Shown one piece after another: positions 54,214 to 62,761 of a stretch of 64,000 bases of DNA (within the stretch, counting starts at the first letter, position 1; each line of letters starts with the position of its first letter). Source of the DNA: Vibrio algivorus (GTDB taxonomy: Bacteria > Pseudomonadota > Gammaproteobacteria > Enterobacterales > Vibrionaceae); contig NZ_AP018678.1 of the NCBI RefSeq assembly GCF_002218005.2, forward strand, positions 558,001 to 622,000, in the 5' to 3' direction. Both the position numbers and the translations under genes were made by a program. Below the pieces are notes generated by a model. The model was given only the letters and a program-made list of their open reading frames with translations. It searched no databases and was not told the origin of the DNA.

Positions 54214-57057
54214 ATGAAAAACTGGTTACTGGTTTTAACTCTACTTATTTTGTCTGGTTGTTCTCTATGGGGGAGTAAAACACCACCTTTGCCACAAGGT
54301 GTTCAGTTTATTGAATCGCAACCTGCTGATCCAGATAAGGCCTCTATTCCTTACTCCAAGTATCAATTAGATAATGGCCTAACGGTTATTCTGTCTCCCG
54401 ATCATTCCGATCCACTTGTTCATGTTGATGTTACCTATCACGTTGGTTCTGCTCGCGAAAAAATTGGCCGTTCAGGCTTTGCGCATTTCTTTGAGCATAT
54501 GATGTTTCAAGGTTCAGAGCATGTTGGTGATCAGCAACACTTTAAGATCGTTACTGAAGCTGGTGGCAGTTTAAATGGTACGACTAACCGAGATCGCACC
54601 AACTACTTTGAAACGGTACCGTCTAACCAGCTAGAAAAAATGCTGTGGTTAGAATCGGATCGTATGGGATTTTTAGTTAATGCGGTATCACAGCGAAAAT
54701 TCGAAATTCAACGAGATACGGTGAAAAACGAGCGTGGACAAAATTATGATAATCGTCCTTATGGCCTAGTGTATGAAAGAATAGGCGAAGCTCTGTATCC
54801 GAAAAACCATCCTTATTCATGGCAAACCATAGGTTATGTTGAAGATCTAGACCGTGTTGATGTAAATGATTTAAAAGCGTTCTTTTTACGTTGGTATGGT
54901 CCTAACAATGCAGTATTGACCATAGGTGGTGATATTGATGAAGCGCAGACTCTCGCTTGGGTTAATAAGTATTTTGGTACGATTCCTAAAGGGCCAGAAG
55001 TTAACGATGCAGATAAGCAACCAGTAAGCTTACCAAATGATCGTTTTATTACTCTAGAAGACCGCATTCGCCAACCGATGGTGATGATGGCGTTTCCAAC
55101 CCAGTATCGAGGCGCTGACTCAGAAGCGTCAATTGATGCGCTAGCTGCTATTCTAGGCGATGGTAAAAATAGTATCTTGTATCAAAACTTAGTGAAAACC
55201 CAAGTGGCTATAGATGCAGGAGCTTTCCAAGATTGCGCTGAGTTATCTTGTACCTTATATGTGTATGCGATGGGCGACTCTGGTGAAAAAGGGGATTTAA
55301 CACCTATCTATCAAGCATTAAATCAAGCGCTAGAACAAGTGAAAACGGAAGGGGTGAAACAAGAACAGCTAGATGCCATTACTGGACAAGCAGAGGCAGG
55401 CACTATTTATGCTCTGCAAAGTGTAAGTGGCAAAGTCTCCCAACTAGCTGCTAACCAGACTTTTTATAATCAACCAGATCGCTTACAGACAGAGCTAGAG
55501 CAAATTCGGAATGTGACGCCGGAGTCAGTAGAACAAGCTTATCAGCAATTTGTTGGAGGTAAGCATAAAGTAGTTCTCAGCGTTGTACCGAAAAACCAAA
55601 CTCAGCTTGAGGTGAAAAAACCAACCTTTACACCGCCAAAGCGCGATCTGCCTGACTATCCCAAAATTGCTGATGATCAACTTGAGATCCGCCAACCAAA
55701 AGACAACTTCGATCGTTCACTAGTACCAGAAGTCGGTCAAGCGGTTTCCGGTACTATGCCACAGTTATATCGCTTTAATTTAGACAACGGTATTCAAGTT
55801 ATTGGAACAACAACGACCGAAACGCCAACCGTGGCTATTCAAGTGTCTTTTCCTGCTGGCAATCGTTATGTACCGTCGGGTAAGGAAGGTTTAGCCGGTT
55901 TAACTGCCGCAATGCTGCAAGAGGGCACTACAGAGCACACGAGTGAGCAATTGCAACAAGAGTTAGATAAACTAGGTAGTAGTGTGAGTTTCTCGTCCGG
56001 TGGTTATCAGTCTAGTATTGTGATTACCTCGTTGACTAAAAATCTTGATGCTACCTTAAAAATTGCCGATGAAATGCTATTTAAACCAGCCTTTAATCCG
56101 CAAGACTTTGATCGCGTGAAGAACCAAACTATTCAAGGGTTAATTTATTCACATCAGCAGCCATCGTGGCTTGCATCACAAGCAACCAAGCAAGTGTTAT
56201 ACAAAGGAAGCTTATTCAGCCGAGATGCAGAAGGCAGTGTCGACTCACTTAAGAGCTTAACATTAAATGATGTGCAACAATTTTATCGTAGCCATTACAC
56301 ACCCGTAGGTGCGAAAGCGGTAGTCGTTGGAGCAATTGAACAATCGCAAGCATCACAAGCTTTGACCTTTTTAGGTAAGTTAACTGGGAAAAAAGTGCAT
56401 ATTCCAAGCGTGGGCAAGTTTTCTCCGCTAACCAAGCAATCTATTTATTTAGTGGATAAGCCTAATTCGCCACAAAGTGTTGTTCGACTAGCACGTATTG
56501 GTATGCCTTATGATGCAACTGGGGAAATGTATTTAACCCAGCTAGCCAATTATAATTTAGGTGGTAACTTTAATAGCCGAATCAACCAAAACTTGCGTGA
56601 AGACAAAGGCTTTACCTATGGTGCGGGTGGTGCAGTTTATGGAACTAAAGAAACAGGTTTAGTGCTGTATAGCGCTCAAGTGCGAGCAGACTCTACCGCT
56701 GCCTCTATTCAAGAATTATTGAAAGAGTTGAAGCGCTACAGCCGTGACGGTATGACCGATGATGAGCTTGCTTTTATGCGTCTAGCTGTCGGTCAACAAG
56801 ATGCCTTGAAATATGAAACTCCTGGGCAGAAAGCCAATTTATTGTATTCAATCTTAGACTACTCATTGAGTGATGATTTTATCGATAAAAAAGCGGAAAT
56901 AGTGAAAACTGTTGATAAAGCTACGTTGGATAAAGCCGCCACTACTTGGTTTCAGCCACAAGATTTTCAAATTATTGTGGTGGGGGATGCTAAAAAGTTA
57001 ATGCCTGAATTGAAAAAACTAGCAATCCCAGTCCAAAACCTTGAAGTTAAGCGCTAG
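54214..57057 (+). CDS. M16 family zinc metalloprotease, lipoprotein
   Basis: This 947-residue pitrilysin-type protease begins with a lipoprotein signal whose lipobox LSGC places the lipidated cysteine at residue 16. The inverted zinc motif HFFEH is at residues 91-95, and the third ligand is probably Glu173 in TVKNERGQNYD. A second, inactive M16 half starts near residue 515 (LYRFNLDNGIQVIGTTT), giving the usual clam-shell layout. It is probably an envelope peptidase that degrades peptides in the periplasm. The gene starts directly at the yqaA stop, so the two are likely coupled. Confidence 0.93.
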   Translation: MKNWLLVLTLLILSGCSLWGSKTPPLPQGVQFIESQPADPDKASIPYSKYQLDNGLTVILSPDHSDPLVHVDVTYHVGSAREKIGRSGFAHFFEHMMFQGSEHVGDQQHFKIVTEAGGSLNGTTNRDRTNYFETVPSNQLEKMLWLESDRMGFLVNAVSQRKFEIQRDTVKNERGQNYDNRPYGLVYERIGEALYPKNHPYSWQTIGYVEDLDRVDVNDLKAFFLRWYGPNNAVLTIGGDIDEAQTLAWVNKYFGTIPKGPEVNDADKQPVSLPNDRFITLEDRIRQPMVMMAFPTQYRGADSEASIDALAAILGDGKNSILYQNLVKTQVAIDAGAFQDCAELSCTLYVYAMGDSGEKGDLTPIYQALNQALEQVKTEGVKQEQLDAITGQAEAGTIYALQSVSGKVSQLAANQTFYNQPDRLQTELEQIRNVTPESVEQAYQQFVGGKHKVVLSVVPKNQTQLEVKKPTFTPPKRDLPDYPKIADDQLEIRQPKDNFDRSLVPEVGQAVSGTMPQLYRFNLDNGIQVIGTTTTETPTVAIQVSFPAGNRYVPSGKEGLAGLTAAMLQEGTTEHTSEQLQQELDKLGSSVSFSSGGYQSSIVITSLTKNLDATLKIADEMLFKPAFNPQDFDRVKNQTIQGLIYSHQQPSWLASQATKQVLYKGSLFSRDAEGSVDSLKSLTLNDVQQFYRSHYTPVGAKAVVVGAIEQSQASQALTFLGKLTGKKVHIPSVGKFSPLTKQSIYLVDKPNSPQSVVRLARIGMPYDATGEMYLTQLANYNLGGNFNSRINQNLREDKGFTYGAGGAVYGTKETGLVLYSAQVRADSTAASIQELLKELKRYSRDGMTDDELAFMRLAVGQQDALKYETPGQKANLLYSILDYSLSDDFIDKKAEIVKTVDKATLDKAATTWFQPQDFQIIVVGDAKKLMPELKKLAIPVQNLEVKR

Positions 57058-57074
57058 TGCCCATAAGTTAAAGG

Positions 57075-57250
57075 ATACCAATCGTAATAAGTAACTGGCC
57101 ACCTTAGCTTGTTAAAAAGTTCGCTAATAGCGTTATAACTTCTGTTTATAAAAAAGTGTATGTAGAACCACTACTAACAGAAGTTTTATGCCTTGTTATC
57201 AAGCCTTTTTCCTGCGCTAATTTATCCCAGCTACTTATTTTGATTGGTAT
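57075..57250. repeat. Family C inverted-repeat element
   Basis: This 176-base stretch is bounded by ATACCAATCGTAATAAGTAA (followed by CTGG) and, at the other end, by CCCAGCTACTTATTTTGATT followed by GGTAT. These ends are imperfect inverted copies over about 24 bases. The interior is AT-rich and non-coding, with ACTTCTGTT and AACAGAAGTT as a nested inverted repeat. It lies between the M16 gene and gshA. The remaining 137 bases to gshA hold only its promoter region. Confidence 0.75.
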
Positions 57251-57387
57251 ATATAGCTCGTTATCAAGGATTGTTTTCTGAGTGTAACTAGCTTTTATTT
57301 TCTTTGCTGTCAGGTTTTCCTGATGGCAATTATTTTCCAGAATGATTATCCTACTCGGATCGCAAACCACAATAAGTGAGTGCTATT

Positions 57388-58959
57388 TTGACCGACTTTT
57401 CTGCACGCCTTGAGCAAGTTGCTAGTAACCCAAACACGTTTAAGCAATTTGGACGCGGAATTGAGCGTGAAGCGTTACGTTATGATCTTAATGATCACCT
57501 TGCCTTAACACCTCATCCTCAAACTTTAGGTTCGGCGTTAACCAATCAATGGATTACCACCGACTTTTCTGAATCTTTACTCGAATTCATTACCCCGGTT
57601 TCTAATGATGTCGATGTATTATTACAGCAACTCAAAGATGTTCATCACTTTACCATGACGAAAATGGGTGATGAGAAGTTGTGGCCGATGTCGATGCCTT
57701 GTTTTGTTAGTGATGAGAATAAGATCCCGCTTGCAGAGTACGGTACATCGAATGTTGGCCGAATGAAAAATTTATATCGTCAAGGCTTGAAGCACCGATA
57801 CGGAAGTCTGATGCAAATTATTTCTGGCGTGCACTTTAATTTTTCTTTCCCAGAAAGCTATTGGGATAGCTTATATGGCAAACAAAATGAACAGCAAAGA
57901 GCGGATACTAAATCAGAAGACTACTTTGCTTTAATTCGTAATTACTACCGCTATGGCTGGATTATTCCGTATCTATTTGGTGCTTCACCGGCATTATGCC
58001 CTTCATTCTTACAAGGTCGAGAAATTGGACTGAACTTTGAGAAGATAGGTAAGACGTTGTATTTACCTTACGCAACGGCTCTACGTTTGAGTGATCTAGG
58101 CTATACCAATAGCGCTCAAAGTGATTTGCATATTGGTTTCAATAGTTTGCAAGAGTACCTTGATGGGCTTAACTCTGCTATGCATAAACCTTCAGAGCGA
58201 TTTGCTAAGCTCGGTGTGAAAGTTGATGGCGAGCACCGTCAACTTAATAGCAATGTTTTGCAAATTGAAAATGAACTCTATGCACCAATTCGACCTAAGC
58301 GTGTCGCCAAAGGTGGAGAGAAACCGTCGGAAGCATTAAAACGTGGCGGAGTTGAATATATTGAAGTTCGTTCACTAGACGTTAATCCATTCAGCCCTGT
58401 CGGGGTGGATAAAGAGCAAGTTTTATTTTTAGATTTATTTGTCACTTGGTGTGGTTTAAAAGAGTCTGCACCAATGAAAGAAGGCGATTTAGAGTGTTGG
58501 CGTAGTAATTGGAATAATGTCATCTTGGAGGGGCGTAAGCCAGGATTAGAATTTAAACTATGCTGTGACCAAGCGCCGAATACTCTCGTTCACTGGGGTA
58601 AATTAATGTTTACTCAGTTACAAGAGATTGCGGTTGAAATGGATAAGGCACATGGTGGAAATGATTACCAATCGGTATGCCAAACGTTAAGTTCATGGAT
58701 CGAGGATCCTGAATTAACTATTTCTGGTCGTTTACTTAATAATATTCGTCAAGCAGGCGGTATTGGTAAAGTCGGTTGCCAACTTGGTGAGCAATATCGA
58801 GATGAATTATTAGCGCATCAATATCAAGTCTATAATCAACAGATGATGGAAACGGAAGTTGTTCGCTCTCGCCAGGCTCAGCAAGAGGTGGAAAATGCTG
58901 ACCAATTAAGCTTTGATGATTTTCTTGCGGATTATTTTTCTTATTTAGGTCAGTCATAA
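57388..58959 (+). CDS. gshA: Glutamate-cysteine ligase
   Basis: GshA joins glutamate and cysteine to gamma-glutamylcysteine, the first and limiting step of glutathione synthesis. The frame reads MTDFSARLEQVASNP from a TTG at 57388, eight bases after AAGTGAG. That agrees with the MTDF start of vibrio GshA and gives 523 residues. A GTG four codons upstream lacks a ribosome binding site. Conserved blocks are QFGRGIEREALRYDL, WITTDFSESLLEFITPV and GVEYIEVRSLDVNPF. It is followed by a lipoprotein gene one base later. Confidence 0.95.
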   Translation: MTDFSARLEQVASNPNTFKQFGRGIEREALRYDLNDHLALTPHPQTLGSALTNQWITTDFSESLLEFITPVSNDVDVLLQQLKDVHHFTMTKMGDEKLWPMSMPCFVSDENKIPLAEYGTSNVGRMKNLYRQGLKHRYGSLMQIISGVHFNFSFPESYWDSLYGKQNEQQRADTKSEDYFALIRNYYRYGWIIPYLFGASPALCPSFLQGREIGLNFEKIGKTLYLPYATALRLSDLGYTNSAQSDLHIGFNSLQEYLDGLNSAMHKPSERFAKLGVKVDGEHRQLNSNVLQIENELYAPIRPKRVAKGGEKPSEALKRGGVEYIEVRSLDVNPFSPVGVDKEQVLFLDLFVTWCGLKESAPMKEGDLECWRSNWNNVILEGRKPGLEFKLCCDQAPNTLVHWGKLMFTQLQEIAVEMDKAHGGNDYQSVCQTLSSWIEDPELTISGRLLNNIRQAGGIGKVGCQLGEQYRDELLAHQYQVYNQQMMETEVVRSRQAQQEVENADQLSFDDFLADYFSYLGQS

Positions 58960-58960
58960 C

Positions 58961-59575
58961 ATGAATTGGGGGAGAGGATTATCCTCCAGCATACTGTTTA
59001 GTATGATCCTAATATTATCTGGCTGTGCAACGCCACCGCCAGATAATCAAAATAATATCTGTGATATTTTTCGTCAGTACCCCGATTGGTATGAAGATGC
59101 CTTAGATATGAATGATGAGTACGGTGTACCAATTCAAATTTCTATGGCATTTATGAAACAAGAAAGCTCTTTTATAGGTGATGCTAAGCCGCCACGTTAC
59201 TACTTTTTAGGCTTTATTCCTTGGGGGAGAGTCAGTAGTGCTTATGGTTATGCGCAAGCCCAAGATCCTGTCTGGTCTGAATATCAAGATGAAGTGAGTT
59301 CTTGGTCTTCAAGAGATGACTTTGGCGATGCCATTATGTTTATCGGATGGTATATGGATGGTTCTCAAAAGAGCCTAGGTATTTCCAAATGGGATGCTTA
59401 TAACCAGTACCTTGCTTATCATGATGGCCGGGGTGGGTTTAAACGTAAGACATACGCGAATAAACCTTCATTAATTAAAGTCGCTCATCGAGTAGAGCAA
59501 ACCGCAAAAAATTATGGCTGGCAGTTGAAAAAGTGCCAAGCTGAACTGGAAGATAACCGCAGTTGGTTTTTTTAA
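58961..59575 (+). CDS. Lipoprotein with lysozyme-fold (SLT-like) domain
   Basis: This 204-residue lipoprotein has a hydrophobic signal and lipobox LSGC with cysteine at residue 22. The block ISMAFMKQESSF (glutamate near residue 67) resembles the catalytic glutamate region of soluble lytic transglycosylases, and SSAYGYAQAQDPVW resembles the following GLMQ-type motif. AYHDGRGGFKRKTY fits the later substrate-cleft region. It is therefore probably a peptidoglycan-cleaving or peptidoglycan-binding envelope protein. It is translationally adjacent to gshA, one base after its stop, and upstream of luxS. The specific activity is unknown. Confidence 0.75.
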   Translation: MNWGRGLSSSILFSMILILSGCATPPPDNQNNICDIFRQYPDWYEDALDMNDEYGVPIQISMAFMKQESSFIGDAKPPRYYFLGFIPWGRVSSAYGYAQAQDPVWSEYQDEVSSWSSRDDFGDAIMFIGWYMDGSQKSLGISKWDAYNQYLAYHDGRGGFKRKTYANKPSLIKVAHRVEQTAKNYGWQLKKCQAELEDNRSWFF

Positions 59576-59613
59576 TTGGACCAATTGTGTGAAAAGAATT
59601 AGGAGAATTACCA

Positions 59614-60132
59614 ATGCCTTTATTAGATAGCTTCACCGTCGACCACACTCGCATGAACGCACCAGCAGTTCGTGTTGCCAAAACCATGCAAACCCCAAAA
59701 GGCGATACTATTACCGTTTTTGATTTGCGTTTTTGTATTCCGAACAAAGATATTTTATCTGAAAAAGGGATCCATACTTTGGAGCATTTATACGCAGGTT
59801 TTATGCGTGCTAACTTAAATAGTGGTGAAGTGGAAATTATCGATATTTCACCAATGGGTTGCCGCACAGGTTTCTACATGAGTTTGATTGGTACACCGAG
59901 TGAACAACAAGTAGCAGACGCTTGGCTTGCAGCGATGAATGATGTATTAAAGGTTGAAGACCAAAATAAGATCCCTGAATTGAATGAATATCAATGTGGT
60001 ACTTATTCAATGCACTCCTTGAATGAAGCTCAAGAGATCGCTAAAAACATCATTGCAGCGGGCATTCAAGTTAATAAAAATGACGAGCTAGCCCTACCTG
60101 AAAGTATGTTGCAAGAGTTGAAAGTAGATTAG
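59614..60132 (+). CDS. luxS: S-ribosylhomocysteine lyase LuxS
   Basis: LuxS cleaves S-ribosylhomocysteine to homocysteine and DPD, the precursor of the autoinducer AI-2. The metal site is visible as His54, Glu57 and His58 in HTLEHLYAGFM and as Cys128 in YQCGTYSMH. The catalytic Cys83 lies in MGCRTGFYMS. The 172-residue length is exact for vibrios. The gshA-lipoprotein-luxS order is also seen in other vibrios. It has a good AGGAG ribosome binding site and its own terminator. Confidence 0.98.
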   Translation: MPLLDSFTVDHTRMNAPAVRVAKTMQTPKGDTITVFDLRFCIPNKDILSEKGIHTLEHLYAGFMRANLNSGEVEIIDISPMGCRTGFYMSLIGTPSEQQVADAWLAAMNDVLKVEDQNKIPELNEYQCGTYSMHSLNEAQEIAKNIIAAGIQVNKNDELALPESMLQELKVD

Positions 60133-60180
60133 GATAGTTCCTAGTCTAGAGGTTTATTCGCACAGCACAGGTTTGATAAT

Positions 60181-60219
60181 AAAATAGCTCTTAACGTTAA
60201 AAATTAAGAGCTATTTTTA
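60181..60219 (+). terminator. luxS terminator
   Basis: AAAATAGCTCTTAA pairs with TTAAGAGCTATTTT around a nine-base loop, followed by T residues. The A-rich left arm could also act on the convergent corC-like gene. Confidence 0.88.
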
Positions 60220-60284
60220 TATCAGAAGAGTGAGTAAGCTAGCTTCGAGCAACGAGAAGCGAAGCGCTCGAGTTCCGAGAAACG

Positions 60285-61568
60285 TTAATGCACCTTCTTC
60301 GGCTTCTTCTTCGAAGGGTAGACCTTGACTAATTTGATCTTATTCTCAGCAATTTCGATTAATTCCATTTTATGATTCGCCACTTCAATACTGAGGTAGC
60401 TTTCAGGAATATCTTCTAAATGCTCCAGAACTAAACCATTTAACGTTCTAGGGCCATCGGTAGGTAGTTTCCAATTCAAGCCTTTATTGATATCACGGAT
60501 ATTAGCACTCCCTTCAATCAGGTAACTGCCATCGCTTTGTGGTGTGATTTCATCGGCAAGGCTTGGAGACATAGAGGTGGTAAACTCACCAACGATCTCT
60601 TCAAGGATATCTTCTAAGGTAATTAAACCGATAATATCGCCATACTCATCAACAATCATTCCAATGCGTTCTTTATTACGCTGGAATTTTAATAGCTGAA
60701 CGTTAAGTGGTGTGGCTTCGGGAATGAAGTACACTTCATCGGCAGCGCGCAGTAAAGTTTCTTTATTAAACTCATTTTTTTCAAGCATTAAGCGATAAGC
60801 TTTACGCAAGCGAAGCATTCCAACCACTTCATCAATTTGATCTCGGTATAGAACGACTCGACCGTGAGCTGAGTGAGTAAGTTGGCGAACAATCGACTTC
60901 CAGTCATCATTAATGTCGATGCCAGTGATTTCGTTACGAGGAACCATAATATCGTTCACGGTGACATGTTCTAAATCTAAGATGGAGATCAACATATCTT
61001 GGTGGCGACGAGGGATAAGGCTACCTGCTTCATTTACTACGGTACGGAGCTCTTCAGAACTAAGAGGATCGCCCGTTGAGTCTTCTGCTCTTACACCTAA
61101 TAAACGTAATAAACCATTGGTGATGAAGTTGACAAGAATCACGAGCGGTGACAGCACCTTCATTAATATACGAAGTAAAATACTGCTTGTATAAGATACT
61201 TTTTCTGGATAAAGCGCGGCCAAAGTTTTTGGCGTTATTTCGGCGAACACCAGAATAACTAAGGTGAGTGCACCTGTTGCAATTGCTACCCCATAATCAC
61301 CGTATAAACGCATCCCTATAATGGTTGCAATGGCTGAAGCAAGAATGTTGACTAGGTTGTTACCAATTAAGATTAGGCCAATTAGGCGATCTGGTCGTTC
61401 TAGTAGAGACTCAACTCGTTTAGCACCTTTGTGTCCTTGATTTGCAAGATGGCGTAAACGGTAACGGTTTAACGACATCATGCCAGTCTCTGAGCTAGAG
61501 AAGTAAGCAGAAATGAGAATAAGTATTGCAAGTAGGGCAAACAACAGCCCCGTCGATATTTCACCCAA
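60285..61568 (-). CDS. CorC/HlyC family protein (YfjD-like), DUF21 plus CBS pair
   Basis: This 427-residue membrane protein has an N-terminal DUF21/CNNM transmembrane domain (about 1-190, with SAYFSSSETGMMSLNRYRLR), a pair of CBS domains (about 205-330, including VDEYGDIIGLITLEDILEEI) and a C-terminal CorC_HlyC domain (about 345-420). E. coli YfjD (also named CorE), beside ypjD and ffh, is the nearest relative; the family is linked to magnesium or cobalt efflux or resistance. The start is a TTG at 61568 with AAAGGA and TAGG upstream, and no ATG fits the family N-terminus. Its leader is shared with the divergent ypjD-ffh region only in order, since ypjD is on the same strand. Confidence 0.9.
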   Translation of the reverse strand: MGEISTGLLFALLAILILISAYFSSSETGMMSLNRYRLRHLANQGHKGAKRVESLLERPDRLIGLILIGNNLVNILASAIATIIGMRLYGDYGVAIATGALTLVILVFAEITPKTLAALYPEKVSYTSSILLRILMKVLSPLVILVNFITNGLLRLLGVRAEDSTGDPLSSEELRTVVNEAGSLIPRRHQDMLISILDLEHVTVNDIMVPRNEITGIDINDDWKSIVRQLTHSAHGRVVLYRDQIDEVVGMLRLRKAYRLMLEKNEFNKETLLRAADEVYFIPEATPLNVQLLKFQRNKERIGMIVDEYGDIIGLITLEDILEEIVGEFTTSMSPSLADEITPQSDGSYLIEGSANIRDINKGLNWKLPTDGPRTLNGLVLEHLEDIPESYLSIEVANHKMELIEIAENKIKLVKVYPSKKKPKKVH

Positions 61569-61691
61569 ACCTAGGTTTTCCTTTGATTATTATAATTAGA
61601 TACAAATCATCTACGTGACAATTTGAGGTTAGCAGTTATGACTAAATCTTATTACCCTGTCAATAGGTAAGGATAATTAAGAGATAACAAA

Positions 61692-62495
61692 TTAGTTTAA
61701 AATTATTTCTCTTACAAAACGGCTGCCGAAGTAGGCAAGTGTGAGTAGGCTAGTACCGCTAATAGATAACCAAAGTACTCTCTTACCTCGCCAGCCTTGT
61801 TGGTAATGACCCCATAATAAAATGCAGTATAAAACCCAAGCAATAAAGGATAGGACACTTTTATGAGCATTGGGTGAAGAGAACATACCTTCAGTGTAGA
61901 TAGCTCCAGTAACAAGTGTTGCTGTTAATAATACCGTACCAATGAGTATTACCTTGAAAAGATGCCTTTCCACCATCATTAAAGGAGGGAGGTTAGGGTT
62001 AATGACCAATGACTTTTTGCTTTTTAGCTGATGATCAAGCCACGCCAATTGCAGAGCAAATAGAGCTCCGATGGTAAGTGTTGAATAAGCAAATAGTGCA
62101 ATGGTGATATGAATCAGTAATTCAATTTTTCCTTCAAAATGGGTCATGAAGGTGCTTGGCAAAAAGTTTGCAGCGCACAGGTTAATTGCAGCAAAGCTAT
62201 AAACGACAGGCAATAAAAACCAAAGACGTGTTTTCCACATCGAAACTGTCAGTACCAAACAAATAATAAATCCAATTAAAGATGCGACATTGAGAATACT
62301 CATATTTTGCCCGTTAGGGTTAAAAATGAGATCGCTAATTAGCCAGCCGTGAGTAGCGATGGCGAGAATAGCTAAACTAAATACCAGTTTAATTCTGATG
62401 CCAGAGCGGTGCACTAGCCCCGGGACGATCATGCAAGTCGCCGCAAAATATAAAACAACAGCAATGATTGAAAGCAAGTTTTCCATATTACTCAT
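61692..62495 (-). CDS. ypjD: YpjD, cytochrome c assembly (CcsA/CcmC-like) membrane protein
   Basis: This 267-residue protein has about eight transmembrane segments and belongs to the family annotated as cytochrome c assembly protein or inner-membrane protein YpjD. The block LLIHITIALFAYSTLTIGALFALQ-type helix near residue 130 and the histidine in HKSVLSFIAWVLYCILLWGH are typical. Its function is unproven. It lies divergent to ffh, as in E. coli. An alternative start is the ATG at 62486, three codons downstream. Confidence 0.88.
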   Translation of the reverse strand: MSNMENLLSIIAVVLYFAATCMIVPGLVHRSGIRIKLVFSLAILAIATHGWLISDLIFNPNGQNMSILNVASLIGFIICLVLTVSMWKTRLWFLLPVVYSFAAINLCAANFLPSTFMTHFEGKIELLIHITIALFAYSTLTIGALFALQLAWLDHQLKSKKSLVINPNLPPLMMVERHLFKVILIGTVLLTATLVTGAIYTEGMFSSPNAHKSVLSFIAWVLYCILLWGHYQQGWRGKRVLWLSISGTSLLTLAYFGSRFVREIILN

Positions 62496-62761
62496 TAAAA
62501 AAATCCATCAGATAGGTGATTATAACTCTTATGGGTGGTGCGGGTATATAGTCAGACTCAATAAGGATACTATCATTTTAAACGAGATAATTACCCCCTA
62601 TCACTGAAGAAAAAATAGCCAAGAATAGGAAAGTCAGTGAAACATCGAGCTTGCATCGTTATACTGTCTAGTACTATAGAGTAAAAAGCTGAAATATCCC
62701 TGAATCATCAGTGTCTTCATTCCGCTTTTTCAATAAAACTTATGTTTAATTAGGCAGAATC

